The notes below the pieces were generated by a model. That model saw only the letters and a program-made list of their open reading frames with translations. It was not told the origin of the DNA and ran no database searches. The translations under genes were made by a program, and so were the position numbers. From a virus, in IMG/VR virus record IMGVR_UViG_3300034082_001461, positions 1 to 29,920 of that record: a stretch of 29,920 nucleotides of DNA; one strand, 5' to 3'. Positions 14,590 through 22,835 of this stretch are shown here, piece by piece. The stretch's first letter is position 1. Every line of letters begins with the position of its first letter.

Positions 14590-14592
14590 GGC

Positions 14593-15516
14593 ATGACTAC
14601 GGGAATTATAATGATGGCTTTCGGTAAGCCATCCTACTATCAAATGGCATATAACCTTGCCTTGTCCATCCGTTGCTTCGATAGGGACATTCCAATTCAA
14701 CTTGTACACGATGGAAATTGGGGTATCGTAGATGACGATAAGTGGGTGTTTAACGACTTTACCCAAGTAGAGAAAGATGACTTGTACGTTGATGGCAAGT
14801 TCTCTCCCGGTAAGGCAAAGACTCGCATAGACAAATACCTAATCTATGACAACAACATTTACTTAGATGTAGATGCGGTTTGTTTGAAGCCTATCGCCCC
14901 TTTGCTAGACCACCTAAAGACTCTTAATGGCTACTTCTACTCGCAGACTGCTGCGTGGATGACTGAAGGCGGAAAGACTCCGAAGGGCAACCTAAAGAGA
15001 GATGGGAATAGCTTCCCTGAGATGCAGTGGGCAACCTTAGAGACTATTTGGGAGATTCATAAGCTTAAAGAAGATGCCGAGGTTACTGCTATTAACAGCT
15101 CGTTCATGTATCTTAAAAAAGGAGCGAAGCTTACCAAGTTCTACGAAAAGGTAAGGGATAATATCGATAACGGCATTCCTATTGATAGGCTTGCTATGCC
15201 ATGGGGAGGCACTTACCCTGATGAGCTTGCTTACAACATAGCTTGCGCTCAGTTTGAGTTAGATCCGTTTGCAGGCGTTAACCCTATCATGTTTCAGTAC
15301 TTAGAGCCTCTAAGAGACATTGCTGGCATGAACGAAAAGTATTACTTCTTAGGACTTTACGGAGGCATAGGCTTCACGCATATCTCTGCGTGGGAGTACT
15401 CCGATAGGCTCATCCGCAAATACCATTCTGAATTAGGATTGCTACACAAATACAAGTGGCATTACTTAGCAAAAGACAAACACGCTGCAAAGCAAAAAGT
15501 ACTTGTTGCACGATGA
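14593..15516 (+). CDS. GT-A fold glycosyltransferase (GT8/GT32-like)
   Basis: A 307-residue protein from the ATG at 14593; a TTG at 14587 inside the promoter box is not needed. It has an N-terminal strand and loop (GIIMMAFGKPSYYQMAYNLA), a K-R-D segment before the core (KTRIDKYLIYD, residues 76-86) and the DxD metal and nucleotide-sugar motif in YLDVDAVCLKP (D92, D94). This architecture fits GT8- or GT32-like enzymes. It would transfer a sugar from an activated donor in the host cytoplasm to an unknown acceptor. The stop overlaps the next start (ATGA). With the next genes it forms a glycan-modification cassette between tail and head modules. Confidence 0.8.
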   Translation: MTTGIIMMAFGKPSYYQMAYNLALSIRCFDRDIPIQLVHDGNWGIVDDDKWVFNDFTQVEKDDLYVDGKFSPGKAKTRIDKYLIYDNNIYLDVDAVCLKPIAPLLDHLKTLNGYFYSQTAAWMTEGGKTPKGNLKRDGNSFPEMQWATLETIWEIHKLKEDAEVTAINSSFMYLKKGAKLTKFYEKVRDNIDNGIPIDRLAMPWGGTYPDELAYNIACAQFELDPFAGVNPIMFQYLEPLRDIAGMNEKYYFLGLYGGIGFTHISAWEYSDRLIRKYHSELGLLHKYKWHYLAKDKHAAKQKVLVAR

Positions 15517-16151
15517 AAGTAAGCATTATAACCACCTGCAAAGGAAGACTCCACCACTTGAAGGAGGCTCTTCCCACATGGCTTGAGCAGATTGGCAAGA
15601 CTACCTACGAGATTATCGTAGTAGATTATGCTGACCCTGACAATAGCTACGACTATGTTGCCTCTTTGAACAACCCGAAGGTTAAGGCTGTAAAGGCTAC
15701 CGATTGCGGAGATTACTTTAACCTTAGCAGGGCAAGAAACATTGGGGCATTAGAAGCCCGTGGAGACATCCTTTTCTTCTTAGATGCAGATGCACTCCTT
15801 GAGCCAAAGTTCTTACACTACCATGTCTCTAAAGTGCTTGTAGATGGAAGTTACGTTACTGGCTGGGACTATGGAGATGGCACTGGCTGTTGTTTTGTTT
15901 GGAAGAGAGACTTCCTTGCTGTCAGAGGCTACAACGAAGTGGTAGATGGCTGGGGATGGGATGACATTGACTTCTACTACCGCTTAGACCAAAAGTTCAG
16001 CATTGATAGGCGCAAGTTCGCCTTTGGGCTTACTACAATTAAGCATGGTGATGAAGAACGAATTGAATTTTATAGAGGCAAAGACCTTGCTGCTAGCAAC
16101 CGAGAGAATCAAGCAAAAGCAAAGCGCAGATTTGTTAGCTCGATTGCATGA
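15513..16151 (+). CDS. Family 2 glycosyltransferase with 7C-like C terminus
   Basis: A 212-residue GT-A enzyme. The ATG at 15513 forms an ATGA overlap with the previous stop; a longer frame upstream lies inside that gene and is rejected. The N terminus MKVSIITTCKGR is typical of GT2, the acidic DAD motif is FLDADA (D91, D93), and the C-terminal RGYNEVVDGWGWDDIDFYYR (about residues 140-160) matches the galactosyltransferase 7C signature, where GWGxED-type residues bind the acceptor and serve as base. A role as a hexosyl- or hexosaminyltransferase is likely; donor and acceptor are unknown. Translation is coupled on both sides. Confidence 0.88.
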   Translation: MKVSIITTCKGRLHHLKEALPTWLEQIGKTTYEIIVVDYADPDNSYDYVASLNNPKVKAVKATDCGDYFNLSRARNIGALEARGDILFFLDADALLEPKFLHYHVSKVLVDGSYVTGWDYGDGTGCCFVWKRDFLAVRGYNEVVDGWGWDDIDFYYRLDQKFSIDRRKFAFGLTTIKHGDEERIEFYRGKDLAASNRENQAKAKRRFVSSIA

Positions 16152-17041
16152 TTAAACTACCCATAATTTTGGAAAAGCCTACAAAAATAAGAGTCATAAC
16201 AAATTGGTGCGATAGCTTTGCTATTCATGATAGGATTATTGACCAATATGTAAGCACCAAGCAGTTTAAGGACAACCTACACTTTGTTAACGATGACTCT
16301 TACGAGTGGCTTGTGATATTCAATGACAAGAAGGACTTCGATATAAAGGTCCCCAAGAGCAATGTGATAGGGTTTATACAAGAGCCACCTGATCATAACT
16401 TCTTTGACAGAAACATTGGCAGCTACTGCGATGTTGTTTACACTTGCACAGAGCCTGAGGCTTACGGCATAGAAGGCAACTTAGTAGGCTTCCCTGCTGG
16501 GATGTTCTACCACATGGACGGAGATGTCGAAGAGTACCTCCAGCCTATCGAAAAGACCAAAACGCTTTCTATGATTACTTCGGGTATCCGTGGAGGCTTC
16601 TACGAGCATAGGCACAATATAGCCAGGATGCTTGCAGGCACTAACACTTGCGATGTCTTTGGTAGAGGTCTTAATTACAGAGGCGTAAAGGGTGAGTTAG
16701 GCAATAAGTCTTACGGCTTGCTGCCTTATAAGTTCTCTATCTGTATGGAGAATGGCATTTGGGATGACTACATATCAGACAAGATTATAGATGCTGTGAT
16801 GTGTTCTTGCATTCCTATTTACGTTGGAGCAAGGAATATAAAGAAGCATATGCCTTTTGCGATAGAGCTGAAGTCTTACGAGTCTCCGAGACACGCTCTA
16901 AACGAAATAAACGAAATCATATCGAGTGTAGACTACGATAAGCAAGTCTTAGAGGTAAATAAATTCAAGCAAAAGTTCTTAAAAAAATACAGCATCTATG
17001 AAAGAATCAAAGCTAGTGTACAACAAGCCAGTTGTAAGTGA
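16148..17041 (+). CDS. GT10-like fucosyltransferase
   Basis: A 297-residue protein. The region YKFSICMENGIWDDYISDK (about residues 196-214), followed by CIPIYVGA, matches the conserved nucleotide-binding motif of GT10 alpha-1,3/1,4-fucosyltransferases, which read YKF-x-x-x-x-EN then DY-x-(T/S)-(E/D)-K and (V/I)P-(V/I)-(V/Y)-x-G. The upstream half shows the expected GT-B pattern, including VIGFIQEPPDH (about 75-85). It would add fucose, or another sugar from a GDP-linked donor, to a glycan. It begins within the previous stop codon (ATGA) and overlaps the next gene by 44 bases. Family assignment is good; the sugar is inferred. Confidence 0.86.
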   Translation: MIKLPIILEKPTKIRVITNWCDSFAIHDRIIDQYVSTKQFKDNLHFVNDDSYEWLVIFNDKKDFDIKVPKSNVIGFIQEPPDHNFFDRNIGSYCDVVYTCTEPEAYGIEGNLVGFPAGMFYHMDGDVEEYLQPIEKTKTLSMITSGIRGGFYEHRHNIARMLAGTNTCDVFGRGLNYRGVKGELGNKSYGLLPYKFSICMENGIWDDYISDKIIDAVMCSCIPIYVGARNIKKHMPFAIELKSYESPRHALNEINEIISSVDYDKQVLEVNKFKQKFLKKYSIYERIKASVQQASCK

Positions 17042-17300
17042 GGGCTTCCTTATTTGTGAGTGCGCCCATAATCGCCCTGAAGAGGGTGTGCAGATAGACT
17101 ACCATGCTTTGGGTATATCTCCTCCTATGGAGTCTACCAATTACAACTGGAAACCAGCTCTATTTGCTATTGATGTTATTGATTTTGCCATTACAATGCA
17201 CGATTGTGCCGATGGAACACCTACCTTTATGATTAGAGTGCAGGATATGTCTTTTATTATAAAGGGCAAGGTAGAAGACTTTAAAGACTTGATTATATGA
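16998..17300 (+). CDS. Small protein of unknown function in the glycan cassette
   Basis: A 100-residue protein (MKESKLVYNKPVVSEGFLIC at the start) overlapping the fucosyltransferase gene by 44 bases and the methyltransferase start by ATGA. It contains Cys/His residues near the N terminus (LICECAHNRPEEG) and alternating strands at the C terminus (TFMIRVQDMSFIIKGKVED). No transferase motif is visible. Its position among four glycan-modifying genes suggests a linked role, such as an accessory or acceptor-binding protein, but this is inference. No alternative ATG would remove the overlap without shortening it strongly. Confidence 0.62.
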   Translation: MKESKLVYNKPVVSEGFLICECAHNRPEEGVQIDYHALGISPPMESTNYNWKPALFAIDVIDFAITMHDCADGTPTFMIRVQDMSFIIKGKVEDFKDLII

Positions 17301-17908
17301 AAGAGATACATTCGATTATCCGAAAGCTTTTAAAGGGCGTAGAATCCCCTATAATTGTAGAGATAGGCGCACATAAGGGAGAAGACACGATAGTGCTTGC
17401 AGAGGTCTCTAATAGCGTTGTACACGCATTTGAGTGCGACCCTCGTAACCAGCTTACGAGAATGCCTAGCAATGTAGTGGTGAACTACAAAGCCATCTCC
17501 GATAAGGAGGGTATGACAGACTTTTGGTTAAGCGAAAGACCTGGCGCACAATGGACTTGTTCTTCCAGCCTACTCCAGCCTGGCAACCACTTAGTGGAGC
17601 ATCCCGATATTAACTTCCAGCATAAGGTGCAAATCAAATGCACTACCCTTAGTGGCTACTGCGATGCGAAGGGAATTGATAAGATTGACTTCTTATGGAT
17701 GGATACCCAAGGTGCAGAGGCTATGATTATAGAAGCTTCCTTAGAAGCCATTCAAAAGACTGCATGGATTTATACGGAATATTCTAACAAAGAAGATTTT
17801 AAAGGTCAAAAATCCTTAGATGAAATTATGTTAATTTTGGGGGAGGATTGGGAGATTGTAAAGAAGTGGGATTGGGATGTCCTTTTAAAGAATAAACGCT
17901 ATGTGTAA
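17297..17908 (+). CDS. FkbM-family SAM-dependent methyltransferase
   Basis: A 203-residue Rossmann-type methyltransferase. SAM motif I is VEIGAHKGEDT (residues 21-31), the acidic residue at the end of strand 2 is in HAFECDP (about 42-48), and DFLWMDTQGAE (about 130-140) is the FkbM signature corresponding to the D-x-(E/Q)-G pattern. FkbM enzymes methylate hydroxyl groups, often on sugars, which fits its place after three glycosyltransferases as the enzyme that caps a glycan by O-methylation. It starts within the previous stop (ATGA). It is the last gene of the cassette before the portal. Confidence 0.87.
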   Translation: MKEIHSIIRKLLKGVESPIIVEIGAHKGEDTIVLAEVSNSVVHAFECDPRNQLTRMPSNVVVNYKAISDKEGMTDFWLSERPGAQWTCSSSLLQPGNHLVEHPDINFQHKVQIKCTTLSGYCDAKGIDKIDFLWMDTQGAEAMIIEASLEAIQKTAWIYTEYSNKEDFKGQKSLDEIMLILGEDWEIVKKWDWDVLLKNKRYV

Positions 17909-17920
17909 GTGTAGAACAAG

Positions 17921-17926
17921 AGGAGG
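17921..17926 (+). promoter_or_regulatory. Shine-Dalgarno-like site AGGAGG before the portal gene
   Basis: AGGAGG sits 6 bases before the portal ATG at 17933, an ideal spacing. Most genes in this window have no such motif, so it stands out. It also lies inside a tiny 11-codon frame (17901-17936) that ends in an ATGA overlap with the portal start. Confidence 0.6.
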
Positions 17927-17932
17927 CAAACG

Positions 17933-19717
17933 ATGATCCTTGAATTAGCAGAAGAACTGCTTTCAAAGATTGCCAAGGAGTATGCCATTTATGAGCAGAA
18001 GAAGAGGTCGAACAAGTATTACGTTCCTGACTTCTATCCTACTTATAAAGAGTGCGTAGAGATGGCAGAGCGTCTGCGTATCCATTCGGACTATGACGCA
18101 TTCCCCGAAAAGTTATTTCGAGAGAAAGCACCCAACGAACTACCTCACGAGTTTAACTATCGTAAGGCTATCTACCGACCTATTACGGTCCCTTACTTCC
18201 ACAAGGCTGTAAACATTGCAGGTCGTGTTTGGAACAGACAGAACTTCGAGGTTCGCTTTGACAACCAAAATCAAGAGCGTTACTTCACCGAGCAATACCC
18301 TCGCTTTGGCAGCTTAGAGAACTACTTCCAGCAGATTGTAAGCTTTGAAACGCTTACCGACCCGAATGCGGTTGTTGCCATTATGCCTATTAACCTTGAG
18401 TACTTCGAGAGCGGTGAGTTCAACGACTCCGTAGAGGTTACTCCAGTAGCGTACTGCTTTAAGAGCAAGCGTGTATGGGCATGGAAGGACGAGGAGTATG
18501 CAATCATTAAGGCAGAGCAGAAGAGCTATGTAAAGACCGGTAATAACGGCAAGGAAGAGGAAGAGGGCTTAGTGTTCTACATCTTCGATAAGAACGAGAT
18601 ACAAATAGCGAAGCAAGTTGGGAAAAAATCCGACTTTGAGTTCGAGATTGAGTTGTACTACCGACATAACTTAGGATACTTGCCTTGTCGCAGACTTGGT
18701 GGCATATCCGTACAAGAGTCAGGAGACTACTACTTCCAGTCATTCTATACTCCAGCAGTACCTGCCCTTGACCAAGCGGTGAGTGACTTCTCTACCTTAC
18801 AGATGTCTAAGTTCAGCCACGCCTTCTTGCAGAAGTGGGAATACGTTGATGAGTGCGATACTTGTAATGGCACGGGAGAGACTGAAGAGGCTATCGGCTT
18901 CGAAGAGAAAGTAGCTATTGCTTGTAGCAGCTGCGGTGGCTCAGGCACTAAGCGTATGTTTGGTCCGATGAGCGTTTACCAAGTTCAAGCACCTAACCGC
19001 TTTACCAGCGAGACAGAGACCAAGATAAACATTCCGCCTGCTGGCTTCATCGATGTGAAGCACGAGATTCTTGAGTTCTTGAATAAGCAGGTTATTACGA
19101 ATATCCAAATGGCTTTCGAGCTTTTGAGTATTGACGTAATGAACAACGAAAAGATTTCGGGCAGAGAGACAGCTACCGGTAAGGCTATCGATAGGGAAGA
19201 ATTGTATTCTTTCTTGCTTCGCTTTGCTAACACTGTATTCGATGACTTCGAGTTTGCTATCGATACGATTGGCTCTATGCGCTATGGCTCTGAGTGGCAG
19301 ATGCCAGCAGTACGCTATCCGCAAAACTTTGAGATGCGTACAGATGCAGAGTTGACAGAGGAGATTAAACACGCTCCTAACTTCTCTCGTGCTATGCTTG
19401 CCCAGCAGTACTTAGAGACTCGCTTCCCTATCCAAGAGGCTAAGAGTGCTATTATGAAGCTATCGGTTCAAGTTGACCCTTACTTCAACTTAGATCCGAA
19501 GGATGTGCTTTCTTTAGTTGCTTCAGGCATTGCCGAGAAGTGGAAGGCTGTTATGCACTTTGAAATCGAAGCCATTATTAAGGGCTTGGTAGAAGAGAGC
19601 GAAGGGTTCTTAGACTTACCTATGTTGGAGCAGAAAGCTATCATTGAGGCTAGGGCTAAAGAGATGACTCCACAAGCACAACAAGGATTATCTGTTGACA
19701 CTATTTTGAACGCATAA
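17933..19717 (+). CDS. Portal protein with CxxCxGxG zinc-like motifs
   Basis: A 594-residue protein in the position of a portal, followed by a MuF-like gene, scaffold and capsid. Its length and mostly helical character, with a long C-terminal helical part (residues 380-594), suit the SPP1 gp6 / HK97-like portal superfamily. The portal forms the dodecameric DNA channel at the capsid vertex and docks the terminase. Odd feature: CDTCNGTG (C308, C311) and CSSCGGSG (C331, C334) form two DnaJ-like CxxCxGxG motifs 19 residues apart, likely one zinc site. The start has a clear Shine-Dalgarno site. The stop overlaps the next ATG (TAATG). Portal call is by context and overall look. Confidence 0.78.
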   Translation: MILELAEELLSKIAKEYAIYEQKKRSNKYYVPDFYPTYKECVEMAERLRIHSDYDAFPEKLFREKAPNELPHEFNYRKAIYRPITVPYFHKAVNIAGRVWNRQNFEVRFDNQNQERYFTEQYPRFGSLENYFQQIVSFETLTDPNAVVAIMPINLEYFESGEFNDSVEVTPVAYCFKSKRVWAWKDEEYAIIKAEQKSYVKTGNNGKEEEEGLVFYIFDKNEIQIAKQVGKKSDFEFEIELYYRHNLGYLPCRRLGGISVQESGDYYFQSFYTPAVPALDQAVSDFSTLQMSKFSHAFLQKWEYVDECDTCNGTGETEEAIGFEEKVAIACSSCGGSGTKRMFGPMSVYQVQAPNRFTSETETKINIPPAGFIDVKHEILEFLNKQVITNIQMAFELLSIDVMNNEKISGRETATGKAIDREELYSFLLRFANTVFDDFEFAIDTIGSMRYGSEWQMPAVRYPQNFEMRTDAELTEEIKHAPNFSRAMLAQQYLETRFPIQEAKSAIMKLSVQVDPYFNLDPKDVLSLVASGIAEKWKAVMHFEIEAIIKGLVEESEGFLDLPMLEQKAIIEARAKEMTPQAQQGLSVDTILNA

Positions 19718-20532
19718 TGACTCCTGAGCAATTAGAAAGCAGGATACAAGACAATTTAGACTCTGTGAACGAAGAGTTCATGGAGAAGGTGGAGGAGTCG
19801 CAAGAGGAATTACTTGCACTCCTTTTGCTTTTGTTGCGTAACCTGAAGTATGATGGTGATGAGGTGGCTAACTCGCAAGAGAACTACGCTGCTGTAAATG
19901 GCATTATGCAGGAGGCAGAAAGGGTTATGGGCAGCGGTAAATACCTTGAGGCATTAGTCTTTTATAGAGACAAGCTTGAAGAGCAGTTTCAGCTCATTAG
20001 AGACTACTTCGAGTCTATTGGTGAGCAGTTATCCCCTGAGGACATTGAAGCCATTGAAGCGCAGCAAAATAGCCTTGAGCGTTCTGCTCTTGAGTCCCTA
20101 ACAGAAATAAACGCATCTGTTTACTCTCCTATCCAAAATGCCTTGATTCTAGCCATTGCTGGAGCAGGCACGAGGTCTGTATTGGAAGACTCCTTTAAGG
20201 AGATTGTTGTAGGAGATTCCATTCGTAAAGGCAGGTTATTTGTGTTTGCGAACACTTTATCCGACACGCTGTTCACTTCTATCACAAGGTCTTTGGTAAG
20301 CACCTTTTCAAGGGTATTAGGCTTTACCAAGTTTAGATACGCTGGTGGATTGATTAAGGATTCGAGAGACTTCTGCGTAGCTAGGAATGGCGGTGTTTAC
20401 AACGTAGATACAATTAGGTCATGGGCAGACATTGGCACTTGGCAAGGTAAAATACCAAATACAACAAGGACAACTATCTTCTTTTACTTAGGCGGATACA
20501 GATGTAGGCACTGGCTTATTCCCGTTAGATAG
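19717..20532 (+). CDS. MuF-like minor head protein
   Basis: A 271-residue protein directly coupled to the portal (TAATG). The N-terminal half is a long helical, acidic region (residues 1-130), then a hydrophobic helix (QNALILAIAGAG). The C-terminal part, DSRDFCVARNG and then YLGGYRCRHWLIPVR (residues 257-271), matches the Mu F / SPP1 gp7 head-morphogenesis signature, with its conserved C, G, C and H residues. These proteins bind the portal in the procapsid and may be ejected with the DNA. No toxin-like C-terminal extension is present, as the protein ends right at the motif. Confidence 0.82.
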   Translation: MTPEQLESRIQDNLDSVNEEFMEKVEESQEELLALLLLLLRNLKYDGDEVANSQENYAAVNGIMQEAERVMGSGKYLEALVFYRDKLEEQFQLIRDYFESIGEQLSPEDIEAIEAQQNSLERSALESLTEINASVYSPIQNALILAIAGAGTRSVLEDSFKEIVVGDSIRKGRLFVFANTLSDTLFTSITRSLVSTFSRVLGFTKFRYAGGLIKDSRDFCVARNGGVYNVDTIRSWADIGTWQGKIPNTTRTTIFFYLGGYRCRHWLIPVR

Positions 20533-20562
20533 TTGATTTTCAAATATTCTTACTTAACTTTA
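20532..20562 (+). promoter_or_regulatory. Possible promoter before the scaffold and capsid genes
   Basis: GTTG at 20532-20535, 19 bases, then TAACTTTA at 20555-20562, one base off TAnnTTTG. The next gene starts at 20579 after an A-rich leader (CAAAAAACACAAACC). Confidence 0.5.
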
Positions 20563-20578
20563 TCAAAAAACACAAACC

Positions 20579-20839
20579 ATGGACAGAAAAATCAGAGCCG
20601 TTGGTCCTCGTGGAGTAATTTTTATTTCTGAGGCAACAGCAAGAAACTCCAAGTTTCTATCAAAGTATGGCATCCGAGTAGAGGATGAGACCTACTCTGA
20701 ACAGCAGCCTATTGCTCAAACCAAGATTGGCAAGGCAGTAGTTGCAAGCGAAATGAAAGACCCGATGTTAGAAATATCTGAAATCGAAGTCCTTCCCAAA
20801 AAGAAGATTAAACCACAAACCATTACACCAAACAACTAA
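20579..20839 (+). CDS. Small protein of unknown function in the head module
   Basis: An 86-residue protein starting MDRKIRAVGPRGVIFISEAT after a typical A-rich leader. The N-terminal half looks like a small strand-helix unit (KFLSKYGIRVEDE), while the C-terminal third (about residues 60-86) is low-complexity and rich in Lys, Pro and Thr, so probably disordered. It lies 2 bases before the scaffold gene. In related phages a short frame between the MuF-like and scaffold genes often encodes a head-associated protein, but I do not recognise this one. Confidence 0.66.
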   Translation: MDRKIRAVGPRGVIFISEATARNSKFLSKYGIRVEDETYSEQQPIAQTKIGKAVVASEMKDPMLEISEIEVLPKKKIKPQTITPNN

Positions 20840-20841
20840 TT

Positions 20842-21678
20842 ATGGCTATCGATCACAAGGAAATTAGCAAATGGCTATTTGACAAAGAAGTAGAGTTTGA
20901 ATCTCTCGACACATTTAAGGATGAACTATCTAAGCGTTATGTCTCTCGTGAGGTTGCTGCCGATGATGAAGACATTCGCAACAAGGTAACCGGGAAGACT
21001 CTCGGCACTCTTGAGACTAAGTTTAAACGCCAGTTTGGACTTACTGAAGAAGAAGTAAAAGGCAAGAAGCTTAGTGACCTCTTCGAGATTGCTGAGACGA
21101 AGCAGAAGGGATTGATTGATGACTTGCAGGCACAGATTAAAACGCCAGGTCAAACTCCCGAAGAGATTAAGGAACTGAAGGCTCAGTTGGAAGATGCTAA
21201 GAAGCGCAGCAAAGAGCAAGAAGAGCTTGCTGTTGACTTAGGCAAGAAGCTACAAGAGAACGAGGGCGAGTTCAATAATCGTATCAATTCGTATATGGCT
21301 GATATGGAATTGAACAAAGTGAAGTCTTCTATTCAATGGGCTGACTCAGCGAATCAATACGCTAAGAAAGGCTTTGAAATTGATATTGCAGAAAAGTTTA
21401 ACTTTGTGCTGTCTGATGGCAAGTTGATTGCTACCGATAAGGCTGGAAATCAGGTTAAGAATGAAAAGGGGACTGGATATATGACCCCTGAAGAAATTCT
21501 CCAATCTGAAGCCTCCAAAGCTGGATTAATTAAAAAAGCAGGAGAGGCAGGTTCTCAAACGGTAACCACCAACACATCTGTTCAGACAAATACTGGCTCA
21601 GGCAACGGAGCGCAGAGAAGGTTCATTCACCCACGGGCGCAAGGACATCTCGAAGCACTCGCAGCTGCTAAAGCTTAG
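20842..21678 (+). CDS. Capsid scaffolding protein (putative)
   Basis: A 278-residue, highly charged protein dominated by a coiled coil at about residues 85-160 (EEIKELKAQLEDAKKRSKEQ in the centre), followed by a small folded region and a flexible Thr/Gly/Asn-rich linker (about 235-260) with a basic end (RRFIHPRAQGHLEALAAA). This domain layout and the position immediately before the capsid gene match GP20-like scaffolding proteins, which guide procapsid assembly and bind the capsid through the C-terminal tail. No protease gene is evident, so the scaffold may exit intact. Confidence 0.77.
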   Translation: MAIDHKEISKWLFDKEVEFESLDTFKDELSKRYVSREVAADDEDIRNKVTGKTLGTLETKFKRQFGLTEEEVKGKKLSDLFEIAETKQKGLIDDLQAQIKTPGQTPEEIKELKAQLEDAKKRSKEQEELAVDLGKKLQENEGEFNNRINSYMADMELNKVKSSIQWADSANQYAKKGFEIDIAEKFNFVLSDGKLIATDKAGNQVKNEKGTGYMTPEEILQSEASKAGLIKKAGEAGSQTVTTNTSVQTNTGSGNGAQRRFIHPRAQGHLEALAAAKA

Positions 21679-21778
21679 TAATCGCACGACAAAGCTGTGT
21701 CTCGATGGACATTAAACATCGAAGTGTGCCTTGGCTGGGCAGTTAACAGCCGTTTAACAAAAACTTTGATTTTTAACA
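21679..21778 (+). promoter_or_regulatory. Leader of the major capsid gene with two hairpins
   Basis: The 100-base gap contains TCGATG / CATCGA (21702-21707, 21717-21722) and GGCTG / CAGCC (21733-21737, 21747-21751). An A/T-rich run (TTTAACAAAAACTTTG) then leads to the ATG. Such a structured leader could stabilise the message of a highly made protein; no clear promoter was found in it. Confidence 0.45.
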
Positions 21779-22813
21779 ATGTCTTACGCATTTTCTTCAT
21801 TCGTTTCTTGCCCTGATATTCAGGGCCGCATTGACGAGGGTTACTTTAAAGCAGACCCTACAATGTTCCCAGGCTTCATTAACACCTTGCGTGCCGTTAC
21901 ATCTCCGATGAACGAAGCAGGTATTTTGCAGAGCCAAATCGACTCAAAGAACGGTCACTACCGTGCTGTTGAAGTTGTTTACCAACCTCGTATGTCTGAC
22001 GCAGATACTTCAAGCTCTGCTGAACTTACTTGTGCTGCTGGTCCTACTTTTGGCGAGACCTCTAAGCTGTACACCATCGACCCTACCGAAGGTGCTTCAC
22101 GCAGCTGGTCTCTCTCTTTAGACCAACTCGCTCCACGTTGCGAAAGTGACGAGAACTATGTTGCTCGCCAATTAGCTATGCACATGCAAGCTATCAAGCG
22201 TTCAATCAACTCTGAGGCTGTATCTTTCCTTTCTACCAACTTTGGTAAATTGGCTGGTGGTGGCACATTGTTGACTACTGCCACTAAGAACAACACTACT
22301 GGTGTTTACTTGGATGACTACTTGAGCGATGTAACTTACGCTTACCAAGTTGCTGAAGGATGGGATCGTCCTATCATCATCGGTGGTGAGTTGACCCAAA
22401 AGTACATGACTGCTTTGAAGAGCCATTGCTGCGCTACTGTAAACGTAGACTTAGAGGCAATGATGCAGAGCGATGCTCAGTCATACTTCTTCTTCGAGCC
22501 TAAGGCTGACACTGTATTCGGTGCTGGTGAATTCGCATTCATGGCCCCTGGTGCTGTACAGATGCTTCGCTACAACGCTTTCAAAGGCGCACAAGGCATC
22601 CGTGTAATTGACGATGAGTCTATCAAAAAGGGTACTATCGTAGACCCTGAGACTGGCTTGGAGTTCGATTACTATGCTCAGTTGGATTGTAACACATGGA
22701 AGTTTTGGATGGGATTGAGCTACAAGTTTGTAACTCTACCTGAAGACATCTTCTTGACTACCGATGAGTTGCATGACGTTAACTACGTCTTCAACGGCAA
22801 GGTTTCTAACTAA
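21779..22813 (+). CDS. Major capsid protein (putative)
   Basis: A 344-residue protein, a normal length for an HK97-fold capsid subunit without a delta domain. It starts MSYAFSSFVSCPDIQGRIDE, has long helices around residues 120-145 (ARQLAMHMQAIKRSIN) that could be the spine helix, and a strand-rich C-terminal domain. The position after a scaffold, the structured leader, the terminator 23 bases after the stop and less AT-biased codons all point to an abundantly expressed head protein. Many Cys residues are spread along the chain. The fold is inferred; I do not see a diagnostic motif. Confidence 0.8.
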   Translation: MSYAFSSFVSCPDIQGRIDEGYFKADPTMFPGFINTLRAVTSPMNEAGILQSQIDSKNGHYRAVEVVYQPRMSDADTSSSAELTCAAGPTFGETSKLYTIDPTEGASRSWSLSLDQLAPRCESDENYVARQLAMHMQAIKRSINSEAVSFLSTNFGKLAGGGTLLTTATKNNTTGVYLDDYLSDVTYAYQVAEGWDRPIIIGGELTQKYMTALKSHCCATVNVDLEAMMQSDAQSYFFFEPKADTVFGAGEFAFMAPGAVQMLRYNAFKGAQGIRVIDDESIKKGTIVDPETGLEFDYYAQLDCNTWKFWMGLSYKFVTLPEDIFLTTDELHDVNYVFNGKVSN

Positions 22814-22835
22814 GTTTAGAAGGTTCGCAATTACG

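Noticed and set aside
14587-14592. TTG start two codons upstream of the first glycosyltransferase ATG
   Set aside because: It lies inside the TAAATTTG promoter element; the ATG at 14593 is the sensible start.
18941-19372. 143-residue minus-strand frame opposite the portal gene
   Set aside because: It is a shadow of the portal reading frame; codon character and operon direction support the plus strand.
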